From Bacteroidota bacterium (lineage in GTDB: Bacteria; Bacteroidota; Bacteroidia; Chitinophagales; Chitinophagaceae): a DNA stretch of 64,000 bases. The stretch spans positions 1 through 64,000 of the forward strand of contig JAPLEH010000038.1 of assembly GCA_026391455.1 (NCBI GenBank), read 5' to 3'. Position numbers and translations under genes: made by a program. Below are positions 15,853 through 24,302 of this stretch, in pieces (positions within the stretch are counted from its first letter, which is position 1; each line of letters starts with the position of its first letter). The notes below the pieces were generated by a model, which was not told the DNA's origin, ran no database searches, and saw only the letters and a list, made by a program, of their open reading frames with translations.

Positions 15853-18462
15853 TTAAAATTTAAACTGGTATGTAAACGAAGGCAGAATTGGAAACAGTGA
15901 TACTTTTCTGAATTTGACTTCGTTGAGAAAAGCGTTTGATTCTTTATATATAAAAAAAGGGTTCTGCTGGTTGTAAACATTATACAACCCGACTACCCAG
16001 GTACGAAGGTATTTCTTTCTTTGTTTCATGAACTTGAATGAAACGTCCAGCCGATGATAGGCAGGCAGGCGGAAGTCATTTCTTCCTTCGTAAATATCCA
16101 CATAGGTATAACTTACTGGATCGAAATATTGCCCGCGAGGGACTGAGATCGCATTGCCACTGGCAAAAAGCCATTCGGCACTGCATTCAAATCGCTTAAC
16201 AGGTCTCCACACCATTGCGGTTTTTATTTCATGCCTCCGGTCAAATTTATAGGGGAAGGTTTTACCTCCGTTGATATTTTCAAACCGGCGATTGCTCCAG
16301 CTCAGTGTATAGGAAAACAATCCGGTGAGTTTTCCCTTTTTCTTTTGCACCAGCCATTCTGCGCCGTAGGTTTGGCCCTTTCCGGTTTCCACCAGATCTT
16401 CCCAATTGGTAAATGAGTTGGTAAATCCTGACCCTTCTTTATACTCGATCACATTGCTGAGTTTTTTGTAATAGAACTCAGCAGAAGCTTCCAGTGTTTT
16501 ATCATATGAATAAGCCACCGCTGCCGACACCTGGTATGATACCTGCGGGGGGATCCGTTTGGTTACAGGCAGCCAGAGATCGGTAGGAAGGCCCAGGTTG
16601 CTATTGGTGAGCAGGTGGATATATTGATTCATTTTTACCAGTGAACCTTTCAGGCTCCAGTGGTTATTCCATTTATACAACCAGTTGAAGCGGGGTTGTA
16701 CAGAAGTAAAAAATCGGTTTCCTGCCGAAAAGCCGGTCATACGAATACCTGCATTGATCTTCATCGTAGAGGATATGCGAATATCATCTTCTGCATACAG
16801 GTCATACTCCCCTGTATACAATGAATTGTTATCGATCACGATATTCAGCCGCACGGAGGTATCTTTCTGGTAATGTTCATTAATACCGGGGCGGTAATAA
16901 TGCAAGATGGCACTTGCGCCGAATTTGATAAAATGTGCCGGAGAAGGAATGAGGTCCATGTCGTATTTCAGGCTGAGATCACGTACCGAAGAAAAATATT
17001 TCTGTCGTACCTGTGTGGTCAGCCCACCGGGTGCATTTTCAGTTTCGCTTTTTGAAAACACATCAAACAAAAACCGGGTATAATTGAAAGTCAGGTTGCC
17101 AAACATTTTCCGGTTGTATACATGGTTCCACCGCGACATGGCCGTAATATTTCCCCAGGAAAATCCATAATTATTCTTTGTACTGATTTCTCCGGGCTGA
17201 GGGGGGTACCAGGAGATTTCTTCATTTTGTGAAACATATTTATCGATGCCGGTATAAAAACTAAAATACAGGTGATCTTTTTCTCCTGCTTTGAAATTCG
17301 CTTTTACGTTCAGATCGGAGATCACGGTTTTAAGATCAGTACCGCTTCCTTCGGAAGAACGAATGATAGGACGCAAAACCAGATCCAGATAGGTACGCCT
17401 GCCTGATATTAAAAAAGAAGAACGGCCTTTTTTGATCGGTCCCTCAAGGGTCAGTTTCGAAAAAATGAGACCAATGCCTCCTTCGCCATGGAATTTGTAT
17501 TTATCTCCCTCCCTTAATTGTACATCCACCACCGATGAAAGCCGGCCGCCATAGCTGGCTGGGAATCCACCCTTCAGCAATTCCACATTGTGTACTGCAT
17601 CTGCATTGAAGATGCTGAATAAACCAAAGGCGTGTGATGCATTGTATACGGGTATTCCATCGAGCAATACCAGGTTCTGGTCCATGCTGCCACCCCGTAC
17701 ATTGAGGCCATTGGTGCCTTCATTACCAGCCTGCACACCGGGAAGCAATTGCAGTGACTTCAGCACATCGGCTTCGCCCATCAATGCAGGCAGTGATTTA
17801 ATCATGCTTACCGGCATGACCACTTTTCCGGGAATGGTTCTGTTGGCTGCATCTTTTTTTGCTTCGGTGTTGAGCACCACGATCTCATTTATAACCACAT
17901 GCTGTTCCAGTACCGGCAAAATGATGGTATCCTTTTCAAGTGATAACTGAACCTCATGAGGCAGGTATCCGGCATGGCTGATGGATAAGGATACCGTATC
18001 ACGGTCTAGTGTAAGCGAAAAAAAACCATAGGTATTACTGGTTGTCCCCTCCCGGGTAAGCGGATTGTATACCGAAGCGCCGGTCAGCCGTTCACCACTT
18101 CTATTATCCGTGACGTACCCGCTGATGGTGGCTTTTTTTTTAACGGGAGACGATTCATCAAAAACGATGAAAACCTTGTTGTCCTTTTCAAAAAAACGCA
18201 GGGGTTGTCCTGCCAATATGCTTCGCAGATGATCTTCTACGGTAAGTTCTTTGCCGCTGAGCATTACGCGTCTTGCAAGGCTGATCATTCCAGAACTGTA
18301 ACTGAGGGTTATCCCCTCTGTATTGCCCAATGCAGTAAGCAATTCACCCACTGTACCGGAACGTATTGGAAGTTTTACATTTTTCTGCAGCACCGTTTGT
18401 GCCTGCAGGCTACCAGCCATACCTATTAAAAAAAATAGAATCAGAAGTTGGCAGTTTTTCAT
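15853..18462 (-). CDS. TonB-dependent receptor with STN signalling domain
   Basis: An 869-residue outer membrane receptor of the FecA-like transducer type. The order is signal peptide (about 1-21), STN domain (about 30-95: VGELLTALGNTEGITLSYSS, then LAGQPLRFFEKDNKVFIVFD), carboxypeptidase-like regulatory domain (about 113-190), plug (about 215-320: LPGVQAGNEGTNGLNVRGGS, then NLVLLDGIPVYN), and a barrel ending YQFKF. In the known mechanism, ligand binding passes through the STN domain to the periplasmic part of FecR, which releases the sigma factor. Its ATG overlaps the FecR stop (ATGA). The substrate is unknown; nothing in the operon points to iron or glycan specifically. Confidence 0.92.
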   Translation of the reverse strand: MKNCQLLILFFLIGMAGSLQAQTVLQKNVKLPIRSGTVGELLTALGNTEGITLSYSSGMISLARRVMLSGKELTVEDHLRSILAGQPLRFFEKDNKVFIVFDESSPVKKKATISGYVTDNRSGERLTGASVYNPLTREGTTSNTYGFFSLTLDRDTVSLSISHAGYLPHEVQLSLEKDTIILPVLEQHVVINEIVVLNTEAKKDAANRTIPGKVVMPVSMIKSLPALMGEADVLKSLQLLPGVQAGNEGTNGLNVRGGSMDQNLVLLDGIPVYNASHAFGLFSIFNADAVHNVELLKGGFPASYGGRLSSVVDVQLREGDKYKFHGEGGIGLIFSKLTLEGPIKKGRSSFLISGRRTYLDLVLRPIIRSSEGSGTDLKTVISDLNVKANFKAGEKDHLYFSFYTGIDKYVSQNEEISWYPPQPGEISTKNNYGFSWGNITAMSRWNHVYNRKMFGNLTFNYTRFLFDVFSKSETENAPGGLTTQVRQKYFSSVRDLSLKYDMDLIPSPAHFIKFGASAILHYYRPGINEHYQKDTSVRLNIVIDNNSLYTGEYDLYAEDDIRISSTMKINAGIRMTGFSAGNRFFTSVQPRFNWLYKWNNHWSLKGSLVKMNQYIHLLTNSNLGLPTDLWLPVTKRIPPQVSYQVSAAVAYSYDKTLEASAEFYYKKLSNVIEYKEGSGFTNSFTNWEDLVETGKGQTYGAEWLVQKKKGKLTGLFSYTLSWSNRRFENINGGKTFPYKFDRRHEIKTAMVWRPVKRFECSAEWLFASGNAISVPRGQYFDPVSYTYVDIYEGRNDFRLPAYHRLDVSFKFMKQRKKYLRTWVVGLYNVYNQQNPFFIYKESNAFLNEVKFRKVSLFPILPSFTYQFKF

Positions 18463-19430
18463 TGGCTGCTTATTTCACAAGCTGTATTGTTGATCATTCG
18501 TATTTGAAAGCCGGTTATCATTTCCAGCTCCTTCCTTACTTTCTCCAGTGGCTGATTCACAAAGGTGGTGGTTACAAGGGTAGGCCCGATCTTTTCCTCC
18601 TCTCCTTTACGGATTGTACAGGTGATGTGATAGTGCCTGCTCAATGCTAACGCTACATCCTGCAGGGTTGTATTTCGAAAACTGAGTACCCCTGTTTGCC
18701 AGGAATTATAATTATCATCCGTATTCGGTCCGTGCATGAGTCCTTTAACACCGATCGATGCTTTTTCACCGGCGCGCAACTGTATCGTTTGACTGCTGTC
18801 TTTGATTGAGGTGAAACGCACCAGGCCAGTCTTAACCACCAATTCGGCTTCCTGTTCCGAGGCCGTTACCAGGAAGCTGGTACCAAGTACTTCAACCGTG
18901 GCCTGACTGGTGGTGATAATAAATTTTTTCTCCGGGTTTTTCGCCACATCAAAAAAAGCTTCTCCTGTTAGCGCCACTTCCCGCTTATGGGTGCTGAAAT
19001 GCCTGCGGTATTTCAGGCTGGCGTTTTGTCGCAAGTACACACGACTACCATCTTCGAGCAATACTTCTTTCACTGGTGTGTCAGCCGTAACGCTGATTGT
19101 TTCATTGCCGCTGCGGGATAACCACCAGAAACCGGCTATAAAAAGTAATACAGCAGCAGCAGCGGCCAGTTTAAATCCGATGGACCGTACGAAGCTTTTT
19201 GCCTTTACAGGCTGTTGTCCGATTGCTGCTGTTATTTTCTTCCAGGCGGCATCTGTATCAAAATCAGGTGCCGATTCTTTATCACTGTATTCCCATATTT
19301 TCCGGGCCGCTTCCAATTCATCCAGGTGTCCTGGATCTGATGAAATCCATTCTTTTACAGCAGCTTCCTCCTCCGCAGTGGCCTGACCGGAAAAATATTT
19401 TGCCAGCAGCCTGTATAACGCTTCATTCAT
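18459..19430 (-). CDS. FecR family anti-sigma factor
   Basis: A 323-residue inner-membrane regulator. The N-terminal cytoplasmic part (1-85) holds LAKYFSGQATAEEEAAVKEW, the sigma-binding module of FecR proteins. One transmembrane helix follows (about 88-106, LAAAAAVLLFIAGFWWLSR). The periplasmic FecR domain (about 112-215) has VLLEDGSRVYLRQNASLKY and TGEAFFDVAKNPEKKFII, and a C-terminal DUF4974 domain (about 250-320) has SFRNTTLQDVALALSRHY. It holds the ECF sigma factor (19961-20536) inactive and receives the signal from the STN domain of the receptor at 15853. Unusually, a lipoprotein gene lies between it and the sigma gene. Confidence 0.92.
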   Translation of the reverse strand: MNEALYRLLAKYFSGQATAEEEAAVKEWISSDPGHLDELEAARKIWEYSDKESAPDFDTDAAWKKITAAIGQQPVKAKSFVRSIGFKLAAAAAVLLFIAGFWWLSRSGNETISVTADTPVKEVLLEDGSRVYLRQNASLKYRRHFSTHKREVALTGEAFFDVAKNPEKKFIITTSQATVEVLGTSFLVTASEQEAELVVKTGLVRFTSIKDSSQTIQLRAGEKASIGVKGLMHGPNTDDNYNSWQTGVLSFRNTTLQDVALALSRHYHITCTIRKGEEEKIGPTLVTTTFVNQPLEKVRKELEMITGFQIRMINNTACEISSQ

Positions 19431-19466
19431 ACTGTAAATTTTTCATCCTGCAATATATCAAAACGC

Positions 19467-19886
19467 TTAGCGAACCAGAAATACATTGGAAACGGTTCGT
19501 TCATTGAAAACCAGATTTACCGAATCGGAATACAATTGAAACCGGTTACTGGTCAGCTCACGGATGTCAAACCGCTCACCATCAATAATGATATGCGTAT
19601 TATCCGGAAAGCTGTAACTGGTCGTATCGGCACCGGGAGTTCCATCATAACTCAGCAGAAGACCGCCGGGCTTGAATACCAGCGAATCGGCCGGTCCACC
19701 GGTAAACCGTACACTGTCATCCAGTAGGGTGATGGGCTGATAATAATCTATATTCACTTTTTGCAGCATCCATTTTCCGGCAACCCGTTGATTCAGGGTG
19801 GGTTCGGGGCTATTATCTACGGGATCACGCTGGCAAGCAGCCGCAATGATCAATAAAAGCGGAATACAAAAAAGGATTTTTTTCAT
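19467..19886 (-). CDS. small lipocalin-like lipoprotein inserted between sigma and anti-sigma genes
   Basis: A 139-residue lipoprotein. The signal MKKILFCIPLLLIIAAAC places the lipid Cys at 18. The mature part begins with an acidic linker, then AGKWMLQKVNIDYYQP, SLVFKPGGLLLSYDGT and SFPDNTHIIIDGERFDIREL. This is the pattern of short Bacteroidota lipocalin-like proteins. Its position is notable: it follows the sigma gene by 74 bases and precedes fecR by 36 bases on the same strand, breaking the usual fecI-fecR adjacency. It may be a co-regulated surface component, or a ligand-binding or tuning factor; that is inference only. Confidence 0.78.
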   Translation of the reverse strand: MKKILFCIPLLLIIAAACQRDPVDNSPEPTLNQRVAGKWMLQKVNIDYYQPITLLDDSVRFTGGPADSLVFKPGGLLLSYDGTPGADTTSYSFPDNTHIIIDGERFDIRELTSNRFQLYSDSVNLVFNERTVSNVFLVR

Positions 19887-19960
19887 GACAGACTGTTTAA
19901 TGATGAATGTTTTTTATAAAACGCATTCACCAACCCATACCCCTATGCCCTTGAAATAAT

Positions 19961-20536
19961 TTATGCGGAACCGTAAATTATATTGAAATACTTCATTACG
20001 AGGATGGCCAGCACCGGAAGGGGAATATTGTTCGTTCGGGCAAATTCCCGCATTAGCCGGAGCGCTTTACCCATCTGATTTTCTACGGTCTTTACGGAAA
20101 GCCCCAATTCGTCTGCTATTTGCGCATAGGTAAGGTTGGCCAGCCGGCTGAGTTTGAAAATAGCGAGGCATTGCGGCGGAAGCCGGGAAAATGCTTCCTT
20201 CACCAGAGCATTATAATCCACGGCATTTGTGTTTTGTTCACCGGGTATTTGTACTTCACCCTTGTCCGTAGACTGATCATCAAAAGATACCACAACCGCT
20301 TGCTTTCGCAATAAGGATATGCAGGCATTTTTAGTAGCGGTATAGAGATAAAATTTGGCACCGGGGGCTTCGACGATTTCGGGCTTGTTCTGCCATATTT
20401 TAATAAATACATCCTGCACCACATCTTCTGCATCGTCTTTATTACGGGTAATGGAAAAGGCATAACCGGCCAGGCCCTGGTAATGTTCCCGGAAGAGTGT
20501 TTCAAACTGCTCATATAGTGCTGGATGGTTGTTCAA
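19961..20536 (-). CDS. ECF sigma factor, FecI-like (Bacteroidota family 1)
   Basis: A 191-residue ECF sigma factor. Region 2 is seen as FETLFREHYQGLAGYAFSIT, then RNKDDAEDVVQDVFIKIWQ. Region 4 is FKLSRLANLTYAQIADELGL, then SVKTVENQMGKALRLMREF. It should activate the downstream receptor operon when released from FecR. The start is TTG at 20536; no in-frame ATG precedes region 2. The C-terminus carries a hydrophobic extension (IPLPVLAILVMKYFNIIYGS) often seen in this subfamily. It is the first gene of the minus-strand operon and is divergent from gmk, with 161 bases between the starts. Confidence 0.92.
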   Translation of the reverse strand: MNNHPALYEQFETLFREHYQGLAGYAFSITRNKDDAEDVVQDVFIKIWQNKPEIVEAPGAKFYLYTATKNACISLLRKQAVVVSFDDQSTDKGEVQIPGEQNTNAVDYNALVKEAFSRLPPQCLAIFKLSRLANLTYAQIADELGLSVKTVENQMGKALRLMREFARTNNIPLPVLAILVMKYFNIIYGSA

Positions 20537-20651
20537 AAAAGCAGTAGTTTGTTTGCAAATAAATGGTAAATATCACATTCCTGATTTCCCCGCACCGGTT
20601 TTTTACATTCTTTTATGATGCCCGGTATATATACAGTAAAGTGATGTGTTT

Positions 20652-20682
20652 ATTGTTTAAAACGCATTAATCTTTACATTTA
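20652..20682 (+). promoter_or_regulatory. Bacteroidota-type promoter of gmk
   Basis: ATTG (20652-20655), a 19-base spacer and TACATTTA (20675-20682) match the TTTG-N19-TAnnTTTG consensus at all but two positions. The box ends 15 bases before the gmk ATG, so the leader is very short. Confidence 0.6.
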
Positions 20683-20697
20683 CGCACTTTTTTATAC

Positions 20698-21288
20698 ATG
20701 TCTGACCTCATAAATAAGATCATTATCATTGCCGCCCCTTCCGGGTCCGGCAAAACATCCGTTACCCGGCACCTGCTCAAAGCCATGCCCGGGCAATTGG
20801 CCTTTTCGGTATCCTGTGCCACCAGGCAACCGCGCAATAATGAACAGGATAAAGTGGATTATTATTTTATCAGCGTGGCAGAATTTGAAGAGCGTATTCA
20901 TAAGCATGAATTTGCCGAATGGGAAATGGTATATCCCGGTAAATACTATGGTACATTGAAAAGTGAACTACAGCGGATATGGGACGGGCATCGTGCCCCC
21001 CTGCTCGATGTGGATGTACAGGGCGGTATAAAAATTCAACAGAAATATCCCTATCAATCACTCTCCCTGTTTATAGAACCACCCTCCATTGATGAACTGG
21101 AGCGCCGCCTGAAAGCCCGCGGTACCGAAACTCCGGAATCACTCCGGGCCCGTATAGACAAAGCCTCCTATGAACTTTCTTTCAAATCACAGTTTGACCG
21201 CGTTATCGTAAACGACGTGCTGGAAAGAGCTTGTGAAGAGGCCGAAGCTGCTATAAAAGCATTTTTGAACCTCCAACCCCTCGTATAG
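20698..21288 (+). CDS. gmk: guanylate kinase
   Basis: A 196-residue cytoplasmic enzyme converting GMP and ATP to GDP and ADP. The P-loop IIIAAPSGSGKTS lies at residues 8-20. The GMP-binding part follows with SCATRQPRNNEQDKVDYYFI (SxxTR and DYxF motifs), EWEMVYPGKYYGT (YGT) and DVDVQGGIKI. Length and motif order are those of a complete enzyme. It is separated by 73 bases from the CNNM-type protein on the same strand. Confidence 0.97.
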   Translation: MSDLINKIIIIAAPSGSGKTSVTRHLLKAMPGQLAFSVSCATRQPRNNEQDKVDYYFISVAEFEERIHKHEFAEWEMVYPGKYYGTLKSELQRIWDGHRAPLLDVDVQGGIKIQQKYPYQSLSLFIEPPSIDELERRLKARGTETPESLRARIDKASYELSFKSQFDRVIVNDVLERACEEAEAAIKAFLNLQPLV

Positions 21289-21361
21289 ATCGATTTTATA
21301 CTTAATTCGCCGATAATACCGCTTATGAGCTGATTGCAGTGGTATTAATTATCTTTGCGAC

Positions 21362-22618
21362 ATGAGCTTTCCGCTGACCAGCCTTCTCCTTTTTATTCTC
21401 ACCCTCCTGATCATGGGTTTTTTTGCAGGGGTGGAAATGGCCTATTATAGTGTAAACCGGCTGAGCCTCGAATTAAAAAAGAAAAAAGGAGGGTCTTCCT
21501 TTCATATCGTATCTGTTTTTATCGATTCCCCGGCCAAATTTTTGGGCGCCACCCTCGTTGGATACAGCATTATGCTGGTGATACTGGGCTTACAGATCAG
21601 CAATGTGATGAGGCAGCTATGGGTCTCCATGCGTATCGGTTCAGACACCGTACATATCATCGTAGAGATCATTATCGCCACATTTATTGTACTGATCTTT
21701 GCAGAAATAATACCCCGCGCCTTATTCAGGGCTAAAAGCAATACAATCCTGATACGGCTGGCTTATCTGATTGATTTTTTTTACCAGCTTTTTTCACCCA
21801 TTGCCACCGCTTTCATCGATTTTGCCGAATGGATACTTCATACCATTCTCAATGTTCGGGTAAATAAAAATCAGGCGTCCCCCATCAACCGGAATGATCT
21901 GAAGAATCTCTTTCAGGAAAAAGCAGATGATGACCGGCAGGAACGAAATACCGAACTCATGGAAAATGCCCAGGAACTGCCGAAAGTGAAGATTCGCCAA
22001 TGTCTGGTGCCGCGCAAAGAGATCATTGGAATAGACAGTCTGTCCACTATCGAAGAGCTGAAACAAAAATTCATTGAGACCAAACTCAGTAAACTGGTTG
22101 TTTACGAAGGGAATATCGATCATATCATCGGATATGTACATCAGTTAGGTCTTTTTAAAAATCCCGCTACGATTGAAGCCGCCCTGCTACCTATCCCCGC
22201 TGTGCCGGAAAGTATGAGCGCTTCTGACCTGATCAGCAAATTTACCCGCGAGCGCAAAAGTATCGCCTGGGTGGTGGATGAATTTGGCGGTACGGCCGGC
22301 ATCATAACCATGGAAGATGTGCTGGAAGAATTATTCGGGGAAATACAGGATGAATACGACACCGAAGAATTTGAGGAAAAGCAATTGGGTGAAAATGAGT
22401 ATATGTTTTCCGGTCGCCTCGAACTGGACTACCTGCAAAAAAAATATGGCCTCCAGTTCAGTCATGAGGATGCAGAGACCCTTTCGGGATATATCATCCA
22501 TTATCACGAGACTATCCCCCGGCAAAAAGAACGGATCATTATCGACGACTATGAATTTGAGATCCACACCGTGAGTGATACCCGGATCGAAATGGTTAGA
22601 ATGAAGAAACTGAAATAA
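21362..22618 (+). CDS. CNNM/CorC-type transporter-associated protein (hemolysin family)
   Basis: A 418-residue inner membrane protein: DUF21/CNNM transmembrane domain (about 1-165, four hydrophobic segments, with GFFAGVEMAYYSVNRLSLEL), two CBS domains (about 200-325: VPRKEIIGIDSLSTIEELKQ and AWVVDEFGGTAGIITMEDVL), and a CorC_HlyC domain (about 340-415). The family is linked to magnesium/cobalt efflux and metal homeostasis; the old name hemolysin is misleading. A TATCTTTG box at 21350-21357 lies 4 bases before the ATG, suggesting leaderless initiation. Confidence 0.9.
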   Translation: MSFPLTSLLLFILTLLIMGFFAGVEMAYYSVNRLSLELKKKKGGSSFHIVSVFIDSPAKFLGATLVGYSIMLVILGLQISNVMRQLWVSMRIGSDTVHIIVEIIIATFIVLIFAEIIPRALFRAKSNTILIRLAYLIDFFYQLFSPIATAFIDFAEWILHTILNVRVNKNQASPINRNDLKNLFQEKADDDRQERNTELMENAQELPKVKIRQCLVPRKEIIGIDSLSTIEELKQKFIETKLSKLVVYEGNIDHIIGYVHQLGLFKNPATIEAALLPIPAVPESMSASDLISKFTRERKSIAWVVDEFGGTAGIITMEDVLEELFGEIQDEYDTEEFEEKQLGENEYMFSGRLELDYLQKKYGLQFSHEDAETLSGYIIHYHETIPRQKERIIIDDYEFEIHTVSDTRIEMVRMKKLK

Positions 22619-22740
22619 GGCCTTTGCGGGCTTTCCTCCCAAAAGATCCGCCAAACAGGCCAAAAGACCCGGTTATTATACCGCTTACCAAATTATCTAA
22701 TCGACTAATCGCTTACCTTTGCCCCTCCTAAAACACCTGC

Positions 22741-23601
22741 ATGGCCCTGTTGAATTTTTTGAAGAAAAGAGAAAAGAACCCGGGCGGTGATATGTCGTTC
22801 ATTGATCACCTGGAAGATCTCCGCTGGCACCTGATCCGGTCGGTCATCGCTGTGGTGATCGGGGCCGTGATCGTACTCATTTTTACCAACCAGATCGTGG
22901 ATGGTATATTGATGGCACCTACCCGTGCAGATTTTGTTTCTTCCCGCTGGCTTTGCAGCCTCGGTCATAATATTGGAATCGGCAAAACGCTTTGCTTCCC
23001 CCCTGTGGATGCCAAGTTTCTGGAAAACACCATGACCGGTCAGTTCATTTCTTATTTCACATTGGGTTTTATTGGTGGTTTTGTAATTGCCTTCCCCTAT
23101 ATATTCTGGGAATTCTGGCGCTTTGTAAAACCCGCCCTCTCTGAAAAGGAATTGAAGAAAACAAGAGGCATTATCTTCTGGGTGTCGGCCCTGTTTTTCC
23201 TCGGCGTGGCTTTTGGTTATTTTATTCTCACTCCTTTTATGGTAAACTTCTATTTCAATTTCAAATTGAGTGAGCAGATCGTTATCATGCCTTCTTTCTC
23301 CGATTACCTGGAGAATCTCATTTATACCACCGTCGGTATTGGCGTTTTATTCCAGATGCCGTTACTGGTCATGCTACTGGCTAAAATTGGAGTTCTGAAA
23401 GCGAAGTTCTTGCGTAAATACCGCCGCCATGCTTTTGTGATCATTGTAATTGCAGCCGCTATTATTACCCCTTCCACCGATCCCTTCAGTCTTACCATCG
23501 TTACCATACCGCTTTATTTACTGTTTGAGGCCAGTGTGGTACTTGCTTCCCGTATCAACAGGGATCAGGACAAAGAAAGGGAAGCGGAAGAGTGGAGTTA
23601 A
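22741..23601 (+). CDS. tatC: twin-arginine translocase subunit TatC
   Basis: A 286-residue integral membrane protein, the receptor core of the Tat pathway that exports folded proteins. MSFIDHLEDLRWHLIRS (the family start motif, with the acidic pair that binds the twin-arginine peptide) is followed by six hydrophobic segments. These include FGYFILTPFMVNFYFNFKL and VIVIAAAIITPSTDPFSLTI. Between helices 1 and 2 there is an insertion with two cysteines (WLCSLGHNIGIGKTLCFPP), as often seen in Bacteroidota. TACCTTTG at 22714-22721 is a likely -7 box. tatA is not in the window. Confidence 0.96.
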   Translation: MALLNFLKKREKNPGGDMSFIDHLEDLRWHLIRSVIAVVIGAVIVLIFTNQIVDGILMAPTRADFVSSRWLCSLGHNIGIGKTLCFPPVDAKFLENTMTGQFISYFTLGFIGGFVIAFPYIFWEFWRFVKPALSEKELKKTRGIIFWVSALFFLGVAFGYFILTPFMVNFYFNFKLSEQIVIMPSFSDYLENLIYTTVGIGVLFQMPLLVMLLAKIGVLKAKFLRKYRRHAFVIIVIAAAIITPSTDPFSLTIVTIPLYLLFEASVVLASRINRDQDKEREAEEWS

Positions 23602-23713
23602 AGCATGAAGGTTTATCCATTATTACTGCCGGGGCTTTTGTACCTTTAACCTGTCAATGACGGAGATGATTCCCGCTATTGCAACACTACAACTAACATT
23701 CAATTTTTAACCT

Positions 23714-24169
23714 ATGCATTCTCCCTTTGATCTCAGCAAACCGGTGGCTATTGGCAGTGATCATGCAGGATACGATTATAAAGAACAACTCATCTCCTTC
23801 CTGGAGGGGAAAGGTATTCCCTTTACCGATTTTGGTACACATAGCAAAGACTCCGTGGATTATCCCGACTATGCGCATCCGGTAGCCCTGGCTGTGGAAA
23901 AAGAAGAAGCTTCTTTCGGTATCCTGATCTGTGGCAGTGCCAATGGAGTGGCCATTACCGCCAATAAACACCAGGGTATACGTGCGGCCATCTGCTGGGG
24001 AGAAGAACTGGCCCAATTGGCCCGGTCGCATAATAATGCAAATATTATCTGCATACCTGCCCGTTTTGTAAGAGAGGGGGATGCTGAAAAAATGGTTGCC
24101 ACTTTCATTACCACTCCTTTTGAAGGAGGCAGGCATGCCAACCGGGTCAACAAGATTGCCTGCGCATAA
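23714..24169 (+). CDS. rpiB: ribose 5-phosphate isomerase B
   Basis: A 151-residue enzyme of the RpiB/LacAB family that interconverts ribose 5-phosphate and ribulose 5-phosphate in the pentose phosphate pathway. IGSDHAGYDYKEQL (substrate-binding Asp-His), DYPDYAHPVA, the catalytic cysteine in LICGSANGVAITANK and RAAICWGEELAQLARSHNNA are in family order. The SANG form instead of SGNG is common in this phylum. It is preceded by a likely TACCTTTA -7 box at 23641-23648. Confidence 0.95.
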   Translation: MHSPFDLSKPVAIGSDHAGYDYKEQLISFLEGKGIPFTDFGTHSKDSVDYPDYAHPVALAVEKEEASFGILICGSANGVAITANKHQGIRAAICWGEELAQLARSHNNANIICIPARFVREGDAEKMVATFITTPFEGGRHANRVNKIACA

Positions 24170-24302
24170 GGCCATTGCCGGTCATCCATTTTATTTTTCG
24201 CCTCACAAAAGAAGGGATTACATTTACTTCCAAACGGAGGCGATCCTGATATTGCAACCCGTTATTTTTTACTGAAACGATTTTGTCATTTAACCCCACA
24301 CT

